From positions 434,001-498,000 of the forward strand of contig NZ_AP022870.1 in NCBI RefSeq assembly GCF_011764545.1: a stretch of 64,000 nucleotides of DNA, in the 5' to 3' direction. The notes under the pieces are model-generated. The model did not search any database. It saw only the letters and a list, made by a program, of their open reading frames with translations, and had not been told where the DNA came from. The DNA comes from Phytohabitans flavus. Its GTDB lineage: Bacteria > Actinomycetota > Actinomycetes > Mycobacteriales > Micromonosporaceae. The position numbers were made by a program, and so were the translations under genes. Below, in pieces: positions 47,192-56,344 of this stretch. Within the stretch, counting starts at the first letter, position 1. Each line of letters starts with the position of its first letter.

Positions 47192-47878
47192 ATGGGGTAT
47201 CCGATGATGGCCGAGGTGAAGCACGTTCCGGTGAATCAGGCCATGCGGGACTACCTGGTCCGCTCCAGCACCCCGCCCGACCCGGTGCTGAGCAAGCTGG
47301 CCGAGCGCACCGCGTCGATCGGCGAGGCGGCCGGCATGATGGTCCCGCTCGAGCAGGCGGCGTTGCTGACGCTGTTGACCAGGCTGCTGGGCGTCAGGAC
47401 GGCGGTCGACGTCGGCACGTTCACCGGGCTGTCCGCGTTGGCGATCGCCGGCGGTCTGGCTCCGGGGGGACGGGTCATCAGCTGCGACGTGTCCGACGCG
47501 TGGCTGGACCTGGCGCGGGAGCACTGGGAGAGCGCCGGCGTCGCGGACCGTATCGAGTTTCGCCGGGGAGCGGCCCACCACACGCTCGCCGAGCTGGCGC
47601 CGGGCACGGTCGATCTCGTCTTCGTCGACGCCGACAAGATGAACTACCCCAAGTACCACCGGCTCGCGGTGCCGCTGCTGCGGCCCGGCGGCCTGCTGTT
47701 GGTGGACAACGTGTTGCTCGACGGGTACGTCCTGGATCCGGAGCTGGCCGCGCCGGGGCTGCCGCGCCGGTGCGCCGAGACACTGCGGGCGTTCAACGCC
47801 ATGCTCGCGGCCGACGACCGGCTGGACGCGGTGATGCTTCCTATCGCCGACGGCCTCACGATCGCCCGGAAGAGGTGA
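47192..47878 (+). CDS. class-I SAM-dependent O-methyltransferase (caffeoyl-CoA OMT-like)
   Basis: 228 residues of the Methyltransf_3 family. The SAM-binding AVDVGTFTGLSALAIA and the metal-binding LVFVDADKMNYPKY / LLVDNVLLDG are intact. Divalent-metal catechol O-methyltransferases of this family methylate one of two adjacent phenols. Next to an HpaB-type hydroxylase that would make a catechol on beta-tyrosine, this fits formation of a methoxy-aryl group. ATG 47192 follows AGGGGAGGGGAC; ATG 47204 is an alternative. Confidence 0.9.
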   Translation: MGYPMMAEVKHVPVNQAMRDYLVRSSTPPDPVLSKLAERTASIGEAAGMMVPLEQAALLTLLTRLLGVRTAVDVGTFTGLSALAIAGGLAPGGRVISCDVSDAWLDLAREHWESAGVADRIEFRRGAAHHTLAELAPGTVDLVFVDADKMNYPKYHRLAVPLLRPGGLLLVDNVLLDGYVLDPELAAPGLPRRCAETLRAFNAMLAADDRLDAVMLPIADGLTIARKR

Positions 47879-47898
47879 GCGGGCGGGAGGCTGGCGGG

Positions 47899-47937
47899 CC
47901 GGTACGGCTCCGGGTCACGGGCCCGGAGCCGTACCGG
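47899..47937. terminator. bidirectional terminator between OMT and PCP genes
   Basis: CCGGTACGGCTCCGGG pairs with CCCGGAGCCGTACCGG across a short loop, between convergent genes. Confidence 0.8.
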
Positions 47938-47971
47938 TTGGTGCTTTCCGTCAAACCGTAACGGCGGTGGG

Positions 47972-48253
47972 CTAGGCCTTGCCGGCCCTCTCGTCCGCCT
48001 GCTGGGCCGCGACGACCGCTCGCGTGAACGTCGCCAGGTCGGGATCGTCGAAGAGAATGCCGACGTCCACCTGGATGCCGAGTTCGTCCTCGATCCGGGC
48101 GATGATGCGCACCGCCGAGATGGACTGGCCTTGCAGCTCGAGAAATGTGGCGTCCTGGCGGCCTTCCGGCATCCTGAGGACACTGCGCCAGATCTCCTCC
48201 ACCGACTTCTCGACCGCCGACGAGCTGAGCGCGGACGGGTGGCTTTCCGCCAT
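47972..48253 (-). CDS. free-standing peptidyl carrier protein (SgcC2-like)
   Basis: 93 residues from ATG 48253 (AAGGAG eight bases upstream). A PP-binding four-helix fold with the attachment Ser in LELQGQSISAVRI (usual LGGxSLxA, here LQGQSI). In C-1027 biosynthesis the discrete PCP SgcC2 carries beta-tyrosine while it is chlorinated and hydroxylated. The halogenase, hydroxylase and condensation enzyme beside it suggest the same role. It is divergent from the C-A-PCP gene. Confidence 0.85.
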   Translation of the reverse strand: MAESHPSALSSSAVEKSVEEIWRSVLRMPEGRQDATFLELQGQSISAVRIIARIEDELGIQVDVGILFDDPDLATFTRAVVAAQQADERAGKA

Positions 48254-48464
48254 AGGATGTGCTCCTTCCACTGTGGACCCGTGGTCACCCGGTCGACCGA
48301 CGGGTACACACGGCGGCCTGGGCGTTCCGTGCGCCCACGGCTCATTTTCGGCACACCGCGCGGCGGCCGCATCCTCGCGATTGCGGTTCGTACGAACGGC
48401 TTCTGACCACTGTCGATCCGGCGCACGTGACGAGAAGCACCACGCGTCGTGTGCGTGTGACGAT

Positions 48465-51400
48465 GTGGCCGTGGCAGGGCGAACGGACTTGGAGCTGCCT
48501 GGTGACCCGCGATTCGGCGAGGCCCAGGCGGTGACTTCTCGTGCGCAGGAACGGATGTGGTTTCTCGACCGGCTGACGCCGGGCGGTGCGGGGTACCGGA
48601 TCTGCCGCGGCTACGAGGTCTCCGGCTGGTTTGAGGTGGAGGCGCTGCGGGCCGCGTGGCAGGCGACCGTGGCGCGGCATGAGGCGCTGCGGACCACGCT
48701 CGTGGCGACCGGCGGCGGTCCGGTGCAGCGGGTAGCCACCGAGCCCGGTGCGTCGTTCAGGTTGGTGGATCTGAGCCACGTTCCCGCCGCCGACCGGTGC
48801 GCCGAGGCCGACCGCTGGTGCGCCGAGGTCGCCGCCGAGCCGATCGACATCACCGAAGGCCCGCTCACGCACTTGGCCGTCGCGCGGCTGGGCAGCGCCG
48901 TCCACCGCGTGGTCCTCGTGCTGCACCGCGCGATCGCGGACGAGCGGTCGCTGTCCGTCGTCCTCGGCGAGCTGTCCCTCCAGTACACCTGGGCGCTGAC
49001 CGAGGTCGGGGGCACACCGGCCGCGACCACCGCACCGGTCCGGTACGCCGACTACGCCCGCTGGCAGCGCGCCCAGGAGGAGGCCCCGCTGTCCCAGCGG
49101 CGCCTGGACTGGTGGGCCTCGACGCTGACGCCGGCGCCGCCTCCGGTCACGCTGCCGGCGGACCGTGGCGCGCGGCCGCCTTCGGTCAGCGGTGGCGTGC
49201 TTCGCTTCGACTGGGATGGCGAGATCGGCGAGCGGCTCGGCAATCTGTCCCAAGTGGACGGCGTGACGCCATCCGCCGTTCTGCTCGCGGCGTACCAGGC
49301 GGTGCTGCACCGGTACGGCGGCGAGGACCGCGTGCCGGTGGGCGTGCCTGCCGAGGTGCTGCCGCCGGAGTTCGCCGGCATGGTCGGCCCCGCGGACAAC
49401 CCGCTGGTGCTGTGTGGTGAATTCGGCGGCTCACCCACGTTCCGCGAGCTTGTCGCCCAGGCCGGCCGGACGGCGCGGGACGCGTACGTACGCCGCGACG
49501 TGCCGTTCGACCTCGTGGTCCGGGCGCTCGACGTCGACCGAGACGCCCGCCGCACCCCGCTGTTCGACGCCGTGCTCGTCGTGCGGGACGAGCCGGAGAC
49601 GCCACTGCGGCTGCTGGGGGCGGATGTCCGGCGGCACGAGGTGGACACCGGCGTAGCCGACGCGGACCTGGCCCTCACGGTGGACCGGGTCACGCCGTCG
49701 ATCGCCGGTCATCTCGCGTACCGGGGCGGCGACGCCGAGCGGGCGTGGGCGGCGGTCCTGCTCGACCAACTGCGCACGCTGCTGACCGCCGGTCTGACCA
49801 CCCCCGACGCTCCGGTGGCCGAGCTGCCGTTGGACCGCCCCGAGCGGCTGGTCCTCGGGCGCCAGTCGGCGCACCGGGTACTCCCCGCCGAACCGGTGCA
49901 CCAGACCGCACGTCGGCACGCGGTCCATACGCCTACCGCCGTCGCCGTGGCCTCGGCCGGCAGCACAGTCGACTACGGCGAGCTTGAGCTGCGGGTGGCC
50001 CGGATCGCCGGGCACCTGACCCGGATCGGCGCCGCCGGCTCGGCCGTGGCGGTGCGGATGGCCCCCGGCGCGTGGCAGCTGGCCGCGTCGCTCGCGGTGC
50101 TCCGGTCCGGCGGGCACATCGTCTGGTTCGGCACCTCGGACGTGGGCGAGCGCGGCCGGACCGTACTCGCCGAGCTCCGCCCCGCCTGCCTGCTGCGGGT
50201 GGGAAGCGCGGCGGGCGACAAGCTCGCGAGCTGGTACCGCGACGAGCTCGGCGGCACCGTACTGGACGTCGCCGCTCTGGACGGCCACGACGCCGTGCCG
50301 CCGCCCGGCGAGGTGGGGCACGACGACCCGGTGTACGTCGCCTACACCTCGGGCTCCACCGGAAAGCCGAAGGGGATCGTCCAGTCACACGGCGCGTTCG
50401 CGCAGTTCGTCACGTGGATGGCCGAGGCGCTCCACATAGGAGCGGGCAGCCGCGTGGCGCAATGGGTGGCGCCGGAACACGACCCGAGCCTGTGCGAGGC
50501 GTTCGCGACGGTGGTCGCCGGCGGAACGCTGTGCCCGGTACCCGATCGGATCCGGGCGCACCCCGAGAAGTTCGTCGACTGGCTCGTCGCGGAGCGCGTC
50601 ACGTTCCTTCAGACGGTGCCCAGCTTCGCGCGGGAGGTCCTGAAGGTCCTCGTGGACCGCGGCCCCGCCGGCCGCCCGCCCGCACTCCAGAGCCTGGTCC
50701 TGATGGGTGAGGCGCTGCCGGGGGCCGTGGTCGACGGGTTCCGCGAAGCCCTGCCCGGGGTGCGGTTGCTCAACGTCTACGGCCCCACCGAAACGATCGC
50801 GGCCACCTGGTACGAGGTGTCCGGTCCGGTGGCCGGCTCGGTGCCGATCGGCTGGGCCATCCCGGGCCGGGAGGTCCTGGTGCTGGACGGCGCCGACCGA
50901 CCGTGCCCCACCGGCGTGACCGGGGAGATCGTCATCCGGAGCCGTTACGTCGCGCGGGGCTACGTCGGCGATCCGGCCGGCGGCCGGGCGTTCGAGCCGA
51001 TCCGCGGCGTCGCCGCGGACGGCGTCCGGTCCTACCGGACCGGCGATCTGGCCCGGAAGCGGTGGGACGGGGCCTTGGAGTTCCGGGGCCGGCGGGACCA
51101 GCAGGTCAAGCTCTACGGCAACCGGATCGAACTGGGCGAGGTCGAGGCCGTGTTGGCCGAGCACGCTTCCGTCGCCGAGTGCGCGGTCGTCCCGGTCACC
51201 GACTCGGCGGGCCTGGTGACCCGGCTGGTGGCGTACGTCGTGCCGCGGCCCACCCCGGCGGGCGGCGCCACAGCCGGCGCCGACGTGTGGCGGGCGCACC
51301 TGCGACGCCGCTTCGGCGTCTCGGTGACGCTCGTGACGTTCGAGGTTATGGATGGCCGCCTGCCCCGCAACGCCGGGGGCAAGGTCGATCGCCGCCGCCT

Positions 51401-51722
51401 GCCGGCGCCACATGCGCTGGCGAGCGTCGCCCGGGCGCCGCGGACCCGGGTGGAGCGGGAACTGGCCGAGATCTGGTCCCAGCTGGGTGTCCGCCCGGTC
51501 GGGGCCGAGGAGGGGTTCTTCGCGGCCGGCGGGCACTCGCTGCTGGTCCCACAACTGGTCGACCGGATCCAGCGGCGGTTCGGCGTCGAGATCTCCCTCT
51601 GGGAGTGCTTCACCCACAGCACGTTGGCCGGCATGGCCGCCTTGATCGAGGCCGCGAGCACGCGTGGCGACACGGCCGCATCACCGTACCCGGCAGACAT
51701 GGAGCTGTCACCGAGCCGATGA
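48465..51722 (+). CDS. NRPS protein C*-A-PCP, beta-tyrosine-type adenylation domain (SgcC1-like)
   Basis: About 1085 residues. The C domain (about 20-440) has HRAIADE at 154-160 where active C domains have HHxxxDG; the catalytic second His is Arg, so it is probably inactive. The A domain has YTSGSTGKPKG (from 627), NVYGPTE and YRTGDLARKR. My reading of its ten-residue specificity code is D-P-C-Q-V-M-V-A-A-K, close to the beta-tyrosine code I recall for SgcC1 (D-P-A-Q-L-M-L-I-A-K). The C-terminal PCP has FFAAGGHSLL with Ser1025. Start is uncertain: GTG 48465, 48471 or 48531; the last gives MTSRAQERMWFLDRL directly. Activates and loads (S)-beta-tyrosine by inference. Confidence 0.88.
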   Translation: MAVAGRTDLELPGDPRFGEAQAVTSRAQERMWFLDRLTPGGAGYRICRGYEVSGWFEVEALRAAWQATVARHEALRTTLVATGGGPVQRVATEPGASFRLVDLSHVPAADRCAEADRWCAEVAAEPIDITEGPLTHLAVARLGSAVHRVVLVLHRAIADERSLSVVLGELSLQYTWALTEVGGTPAATTAPVRYADYARWQRAQEEAPLSQRRLDWWASTLTPAPPPVTLPADRGARPPSVSGGVLRFDWDGEIGERLGNLSQVDGVTPSAVLLAAYQAVLHRYGGEDRVPVGVPAEVLPPEFAGMVGPADNPLVLCGEFGGSPTFRELVAQAGRTARDAYVRRDVPFDLVVRALDVDRDARRTPLFDAVLVVRDEPETPLRLLGADVRRHEVDTGVADADLALTVDRVTPSIAGHLAYRGGDAERAWAAVLLDQLRTLLTAGLTTPDAPVAELPLDRPERLVLGRQSAHRVLPAEPVHQTARRHAVHTPTAVAVASAGSTVDYGELELRVARIAGHLTRIGAAGSAVAVRMAPGAWQLAASLAVLRSGGHIVWFGTSDVGERGRTVLAELRPACLLRVGSAAGDKLASWYRDELGGTVLDVAALDGHDAVPPPGEVGHDDPVYVAYTSGSTGKPKGIVQSHGAFAQFVTWMAEALHIGAGSRVAQWVAPEHDPSLCEAFATVVAGGTLCPVPDRIRAHPEKFVDWLVAERVTFLQTVPSFAREVLKVLVDRGPAGRPPALQSLVLMGEALPGAVVDGFREALPGVRLLNVYGPTETIAATWYEVSGPVAGSVPIGWAIPGREVLVLDGADRPCPTGVTGEIVIRSRYVARGYVGDPAGGRAFEPIRGVAADGVRSYRTGDLARKRWDGALEFRGRRDQQVKLYGNRIELGEVEAVLAEHASVAECAVVPVTDSAGLVTRLVAYVVPRPTPAGGATAGADVWRAHLRRRFGVSVTLVTFEVMDGRLPRNAGGKVDRRRLPAPHALASVARAPRTRVERELAEIWSQLGVRPVGAEEGFFAAGGHSLLVPQLVDRIQRRFGVEISLWECFTHSTLAGMAALIEAASTRGDTAASPYPADMELSPSR

Positions 51723-51735
51723 TGGAGTGAGAGAG

Positions 51736-53343
51736 TTGACCCTGGTCGAGAGTGCGCAGCCGGTTGTCCTCAACGGCGAGACCCTGGATATCCCCGACGT
51801 TCGGCGCGTGGCCGAAGAGCGGGCGCAGTGCCGGGTGGACCCGTCTGCGCTGGCGAAGGCGGCGAAGAGCCGAATCCTGTTCGAGGACATCGTCCGGCAG
51901 GACATCCCCGTCTACGGCGTAACCACCGGTTACGGCGAAATGATCTACATGCTTGTCGATCCCACCAACGAGGTGGAGCTACAGACCAACCTGGTCCGCA
52001 GCCACAGCGCGGGCGTCGGCCCTCTGTTCGCCGAGGACGAGGCGCGGGCCATCGTCCTCGCCCGGCTGAACGCACTGGCCAAGGGGCACTCCGCGGTGCG
52101 TCCCGAGCTGCTGGAGCGGCTCGCGCTCTACCTCAACCTCGGCATCACGCCGGCCATCCCGGAGCTCGGGTCGCTGGGCGCGAGTGGTGACCTGGCCCCG
52201 CTGTCGCACATCGCGAGCACGATTATCGGCGAGGGGTACCTGCTCCAGGACGGTGCGCGCGTCGCCACCGGCCCGGCGCTTCGGGAGCTCGGCATCGAGC
52301 CGATGGAGCTGCGTTTCAAGGAGGGGCTCGCGCTGATCAACGGCACCTCCGCGATGACCGGGCTCGGCGCGCTCGTCGTCGGCCGGGCGATGGATCAGGT
52401 ACGGCAGGCGGAGATCTGCACCGCCCTGGTCATCGAGGCGCTCAAGGGCTCGCGTAGCCCGTTCCTGGCGGAGGGGCACGACATCGCCCGGCCGCACCGG
52501 GGGCAGATCGACACCGCGGCGAACATGCGGGCGCTGATGCGGGGCAGCGAGCTGACTGTCGAGCACTCGCAGCTGCGGCAACAGCTCAAGGACTCGCGCG
52601 GGGCGAGCGGCAGCGTGCACCGCACGGACGTGTACATGCAGAAGGCGTACTCCCTGCGCGCCATCCCCCAGGTGCTCGGCTCGGTGCGGGACACCCTGTA
52701 CCACGCCAACACCAAGCTCGACATCGAGCTCAACTCCGCCAACGACAACCCGCTGTTCTTCGAAGGCCAAGAGGTCTTCCACGGGGCGAACTTCCACGGC
52801 CAGCCCATCGCCTTCGCGATGGACTTCGTGACGATCGCGCTCACCCAGCTCGGCGTGCTCTCCGAGCGGCAGACCAACCGGGTGCTCAACCGGCACCTCA
52901 GCTACGGCCTGCCGGAGTTTCTCGTGAAGGGCGACCCGGGGCTCAACAGCGGCTTCGCGGGTGCGCAGTACCCGGCGACCGCGCTGGTCGCCGAGAACCG
53001 GACCATCGGCCCGGCGAGCACGCAGAGCGTGCCGTCCAACGGGGACAACCAGGACGTCGTCAGCATGGGCCTCATCTCCGCCCGCAACGCCCGCCGGGTG
53101 CTCGTCAACAACGAGAAGATCCTGGCTGTCGAGTTCCTCGTCGGGGCCCAGGCGGTGGACATCGCCGGCCGGTACGACGGGCTCAGCCCGGCGGCGAAGG
53201 CCGCGTACCAGGTGGTGCGGTCGCTCGCCCCGACCCTGGAACGGGATCGCTACATGGCCGACGAGATCGAGCTGGTAGCCGGCGCGATCTCCCGTGGCGA
53301 GTTCGTGAAGGCCGTCGCGGCGACCGGTGTCGAGCTGAGCTGA
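51736..53343 (+). CDS. sgcC4-like: MIO-dependent tyrosine 2,3-aminomutase (SgcC4-like)
   Basis: 535 residues. The MIO tripeptide Ala149-Ser150-Gly151 lies in GSLGASGDLAPLSH and the catalytic Tyr60 in IPVYGVTTGYGEM. The sequence follows SgcC4 of C-1027 closely as I know it, including NLVRSHSAGVGPLFAEDEAR, NSANDNPLFFEGQEVFHGAN and GPASTQSVPSNGDNQDVVS. SgcC4 turns L-tyrosine into (S)-beta-tyrosine. TTG 51736 has GGAG eight bases upstream and gives MTLVESAQPVVLNGETL, matching the family N-terminus. It sits 13 bp after the NRPS gene, which would use its product. Confidence 0.95.
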   Translation: MTLVESAQPVVLNGETLDIPDVRRVAEERAQCRVDPSALAKAAKSRILFEDIVRQDIPVYGVTTGYGEMIYMLVDPTNEVELQTNLVRSHSAGVGPLFAEDEARAIVLARLNALAKGHSAVRPELLERLALYLNLGITPAIPELGSLGASGDLAPLSHIASTIIGEGYLLQDGARVATGPALRELGIEPMELRFKEGLALINGTSAMTGLGALVVGRAMDQVRQAEICTALVIEALKGSRSPFLAEGHDIARPHRGQIDTAANMRALMRGSELTVEHSQLRQQLKDSRGASGSVHRTDVYMQKAYSLRAIPQVLGSVRDTLYHANTKLDIELNSANDNPLFFEGQEVFHGANFHGQPIAFAMDFVTIALTQLGVLSERQTNRVLNRHLSYGLPEFLVKGDPGLNSGFAGAQYPATALVAENRTIGPASTQSVPSNGDNQDVVSMGLISARNARRVLVNNEKILAVEFLVGAQAVDIAGRYDGLSPAAKAAYQVVRSLAPTLERDRYMADEIELVAGAISRGEFVKAVAATGVELS

Positions 53344-53388
53344 GCGCCGGGTCGGCGAGCGAGGCGAGGACGAGGGAGGACCAAACTG

Positions 53389-54884
53389 ATGACCGGAACC
53401 AACCATGAGGTCGACGTCGTGGTGGTCGGCGGCGGACCGTGCGGCTCGACCATCTCGACGCTCCTGGCGATGCAGGGCCACCGCGTGCTGCTGCTGGAGA
53501 AGGAGCGGTTTCCGCGGTACCAGATCGGGGAGTCGCTGCTCCCGTCGACCGTGCACGGCATCTGCCGGCTCCTCGGCGTGACCGAGGAGCTGGAGAAGGC
53601 CAACTTCATGATCAAACGGGGCGGCTCGTTCCGGTGGGGGAAGAACCCCGAGCCGTGGACGTTCTCGTTCGCCATCTCGTCCCGCTTCGCCGGCGACGCC
53701 TCGACGGCGTACCAGGTCGAGCGGATGCGGTTCGACAAGGTCCTGCTCGACAACGCCCGCGAAAAGGGGGTGGACGTCCGGGAGGAGTCGTCGGTCCTGG
53801 ACGTGGTCTTCGAGGACGGCCGGGCCGTCGGCGTGGTGTACACGGACGTGGCCGGCGCGCGCCGCGAGGTCCGCGCCCGCTACGTGGTCGACGCCTCCGG
53901 CAACAAGAGCCGCATCCACACCCGGGTCGGTGGCGCCCGGCGCTACTCGGAGTTCTTCCGCAACCTGGCGCTGTTCGGCTACTTCGAGGGCGGCAAGCGG
54001 CTGCCCGCGCCGAACCAGGGCAACATCCTCGCCGCCGCGTTCGACGCCGGCTGGTTCTGGTACATCCCGCTGACCCCGGAGCTGACCAGCGTCGGCGCCG
54101 TGGTGCTCCCCGAGCACCTGGAGCGGGTGCAGGCCGGCGACCGGGAGCAGGCGCTGCTCGACCTCATCCAGGACTGCCCGCTGATCGCCGACTACCTGTC
54201 GGACGCACGGCGGGTCACGTCCGGGCCGTACGGGGAAATCCGTGTGCGCAAGGACTACTCGTACATCAAGGAGGGGTTCTGGGCGCCGGGCATGGTGCTC
54301 GTGGGCGACGCGGCCTGCTTCATCGACCCGGTCTTCTCCTCCGGCGTGCACCTGGCGACGTACAGCGCGCTGCTGGCCGCCCGTTCCATCAACACGAGCC
54401 TGCGCGGCGACATCGACGAGACGACCTGCTTCGAGGAGTTCGAGGCGCGGTACCGCAAGGAGTACGCGCGCTTCCACGACTTCCTGGTCGCCTTCTACGA
54501 CATGCACCAGGACGAGAACTCGTACTTCTGGAAGGCGAAGAAGGTCACCCAGAACGTCCTGCCCGAGCTGGAGTCCTTTGTGGAGCTTGTGGGAGGCGGC
54601 GCCTCGCACGAGGACGCGCTCGTCGATCCGGAGTCCTATCTGGACCGTCGTGGGGCGGCGTTCCGCGAGCTGACCGAGGTCGTGGAGGGGCCGATCCAGG
54701 AGGCCGGCGAGGACCGCGACCTGCTCCAGACGTCGCTGGCCCGGGCGGTCTCCCGGGAGGGCACCCGGATCCAGATCCAGGCGGCCCTCGGGCAGAACGA
54801 CGAGCAGACGCCGGTGCGTCCGGGCGGCCTGGTGCCGTCCGCGGACGGTATGCACTGGACCTCACCGGAGCGCCGGCTGAGTGA
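53389..54884 (+). CDS. FAD-dependent PCP-substrate halogenase (SgcC3-like), probable 3' frameshift
   Basis: About 497 residues. FAD motif VVVGGGPCGSTIS, PRYQIGESLLPST, the halogenase marker GWFWYIP at 221-227, and VGDAACFIDPVFSSGVHLA show a PltA/SgcC3-type halogenase acting on carrier-bound aryl groups; SgcC3 installs the 3-chloro of beta-tyrosine. The frame is good up to GMHWTSPERR and then has no stop, running on through the next gene to 56301. One missing base near 54860-54877 would let it end at TGA 54882, in a GTGA overlap just before the next gene, as expected. I therefore end it at 54884. Confidence 0.9.
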
Positions 54885-54898
54885 GGGAGCACCCCGAA

Positions 54899-56257
54899 AT
54901 GACCAGCACGTCGGTGTCGACCGGCATCCCGGTGGGTACCAGCCCGCTGTCGCTTCAGCAGGAGTTCCTGCACATGATCGACCACGGCGACGAGGCCGGC
55001 CCGTTCGGCCCCCGGTACACCATCGTCGGCGGCTGGCGGCTGACGGGGGAGCTGGACCTCGGCGCCCTCCAAGGCGCTCTCGACGACGTGGTGGTCCGGC
55101 ACGAGACGCTGCGCACCTCGATCGTGCGAAGTGGCGACACCCCGTACCAGATGGTGCTGCCGCCCGCGCCGGTGCGGCTCGAGGTGCGGCGGCTCGAGGC
55201 CGCGAGCCCCGCCGACCGCGACCGGGTCGCCGAGGAGTTCCTCAACGACCTGGAGGCCGGCAAGTTCGCCATCGAGGAGGTGCCGATCCTGCGCGCCTTC
55301 CTCGGCCGGTTCGACGAACGCGACGCCGTGCTGGTCCTCGGCGGGCACCACACCGCGATCGACGGCTGGTCGGTGCACTGCCTCATGCGCGACATCGCCG
55401 CCTACTACGCCGCCCGGCGCGAGCGGCGCGCGCCCGACCTGCCCGAGATCCGGCAGTACCGGGAGTACGTCGCCTGGCAGCGGGCGAACGTGGACAGTCC
55501 GGCGGTGGTCGCGGCGCGGGCGTACTGGCGCGAGAACCTGGCCGGCGCGCAGGTGGTGCCGATCCCGACCGACAAGCCGCGCACCGAGGAGACGTTCTTC
55601 ACCGCGTGGCACCGCTTCCTGTTCGACGACGGGTTGCGGTCGGGGACGGCGGCGTGGGCCGCGCGGACGGCCAGTTCGCCGTTCATGGTGCTGCTCGGCG
55701 CGTACCTGATGTACCTGCGCGAACAGACCGGCGAATCCGAGCTGGTGGTGCCGACGTTCACGCCCGGACGGCAACTCGCGTGGATCCAGGACACGGTCGG
55801 CTCGTTCTACAACTTCCTGCCGCTGCGCACCGACATCACCGGCTGCGCGACCCTGCCGGAGGTGGTGCGGCGGGTACGGGCCACGTGCCTGGCCGCGTAC
55901 CAGCACGAGATCCCGTTCGCGTCCCTGCTCCAGGAGGCGCCCACCGTGATGGACGCCGCGGTCTCCGGCAACTTCGCCGCGTGCGTCTTCCAGGTCACGC
56001 AGTCGCCCGACATGATGTACGGCGGGCAGGCGGGCGGGCTCCGCATCGCCGCGATGCGCCGGCGTGTGCTGTCCGCCCCGGTGGGCTCGCAGATACCCGA
56101 CGGTGTGCTCTTCGGGCTGGAGGTCGATCCGGCCGGCGGAATTATCGGCAGCGTCGGATACACAACCAACCTTTTCGTGGAAAGTGGCATCGTTCGGATG
56201 ATTTCCGATTTCGAACGAGTGCTGCACGACACCGTCGGCCAGCCCGTATCGGCGTAA
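54899..56257 (+). CDS. free-standing condensation enzyme (SgcC5-like)
   Basis: 452 residues, stand-alone NRPS condensation domain. The catalytic motif HHTAIDG is intact (His150, His151, Asp155, Gly156), followed by the C-terminal VGSFYNFLPLRTDI and EIPFASLLQ. SgcC5 joins carrier-bound 3-chloro-5-hydroxy-beta-tyrosine to a hydroxyl of the enediyne core as an ester, and can also make amides. This protein should do the transfer for this cluster. ATG 54899 is preferred (GGGAG nine bases upstream). Confidence 0.92.
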   Translation: MTSTSVSTGIPVGTSPLSLQQEFLHMIDHGDEAGPFGPRYTIVGGWRLTGELDLGALQGALDDVVVRHETLRTSIVRSGDTPYQMVLPPAPVRLEVRRLEAASPADRDRVAEEFLNDLEAGKFAIEEVPILRAFLGRFDERDAVLVLGGHHTAIDGWSVHCLMRDIAAYYAARRERRAPDLPEIRQYREYVAWQRANVDSPAVVAARAYWRENLAGAQVVPIPTDKPRTEETFFTAWHRFLFDDGLRSGTAAWAARTASSPFMVLLGAYLMYLREQTGESELVVPTFTPGRQLAWIQDTVGSFYNFLPLRTDITGCATLPEVVRRVRATCLAAYQHEIPFASLLQEAPTVMDAAVSGNFAACVFQVTQSPDMMYGGQAGGLRIAAMRRRVLSAPVGSQIPDGVLFGLEVDPAGGIIGSVGYTTNLFVESGIVRMISDFERVLHDTVGQPVSA

Positions 56258-56344
56258 AGAGAGCACCGTCAGAGACGACCGGCGCGGGCCGAGTTGGTTA
56301 GCGTACGCCATTGGACGATGTCCGTACGCGAGGCGGAGGAATAG

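Noticed and set aside
53389..56301. A natural halogenase fusion protein of 970 residues
   Set aside because: The second half is nonsense in this frame, while the overlapping frame encodes a clean condensation enzyme.
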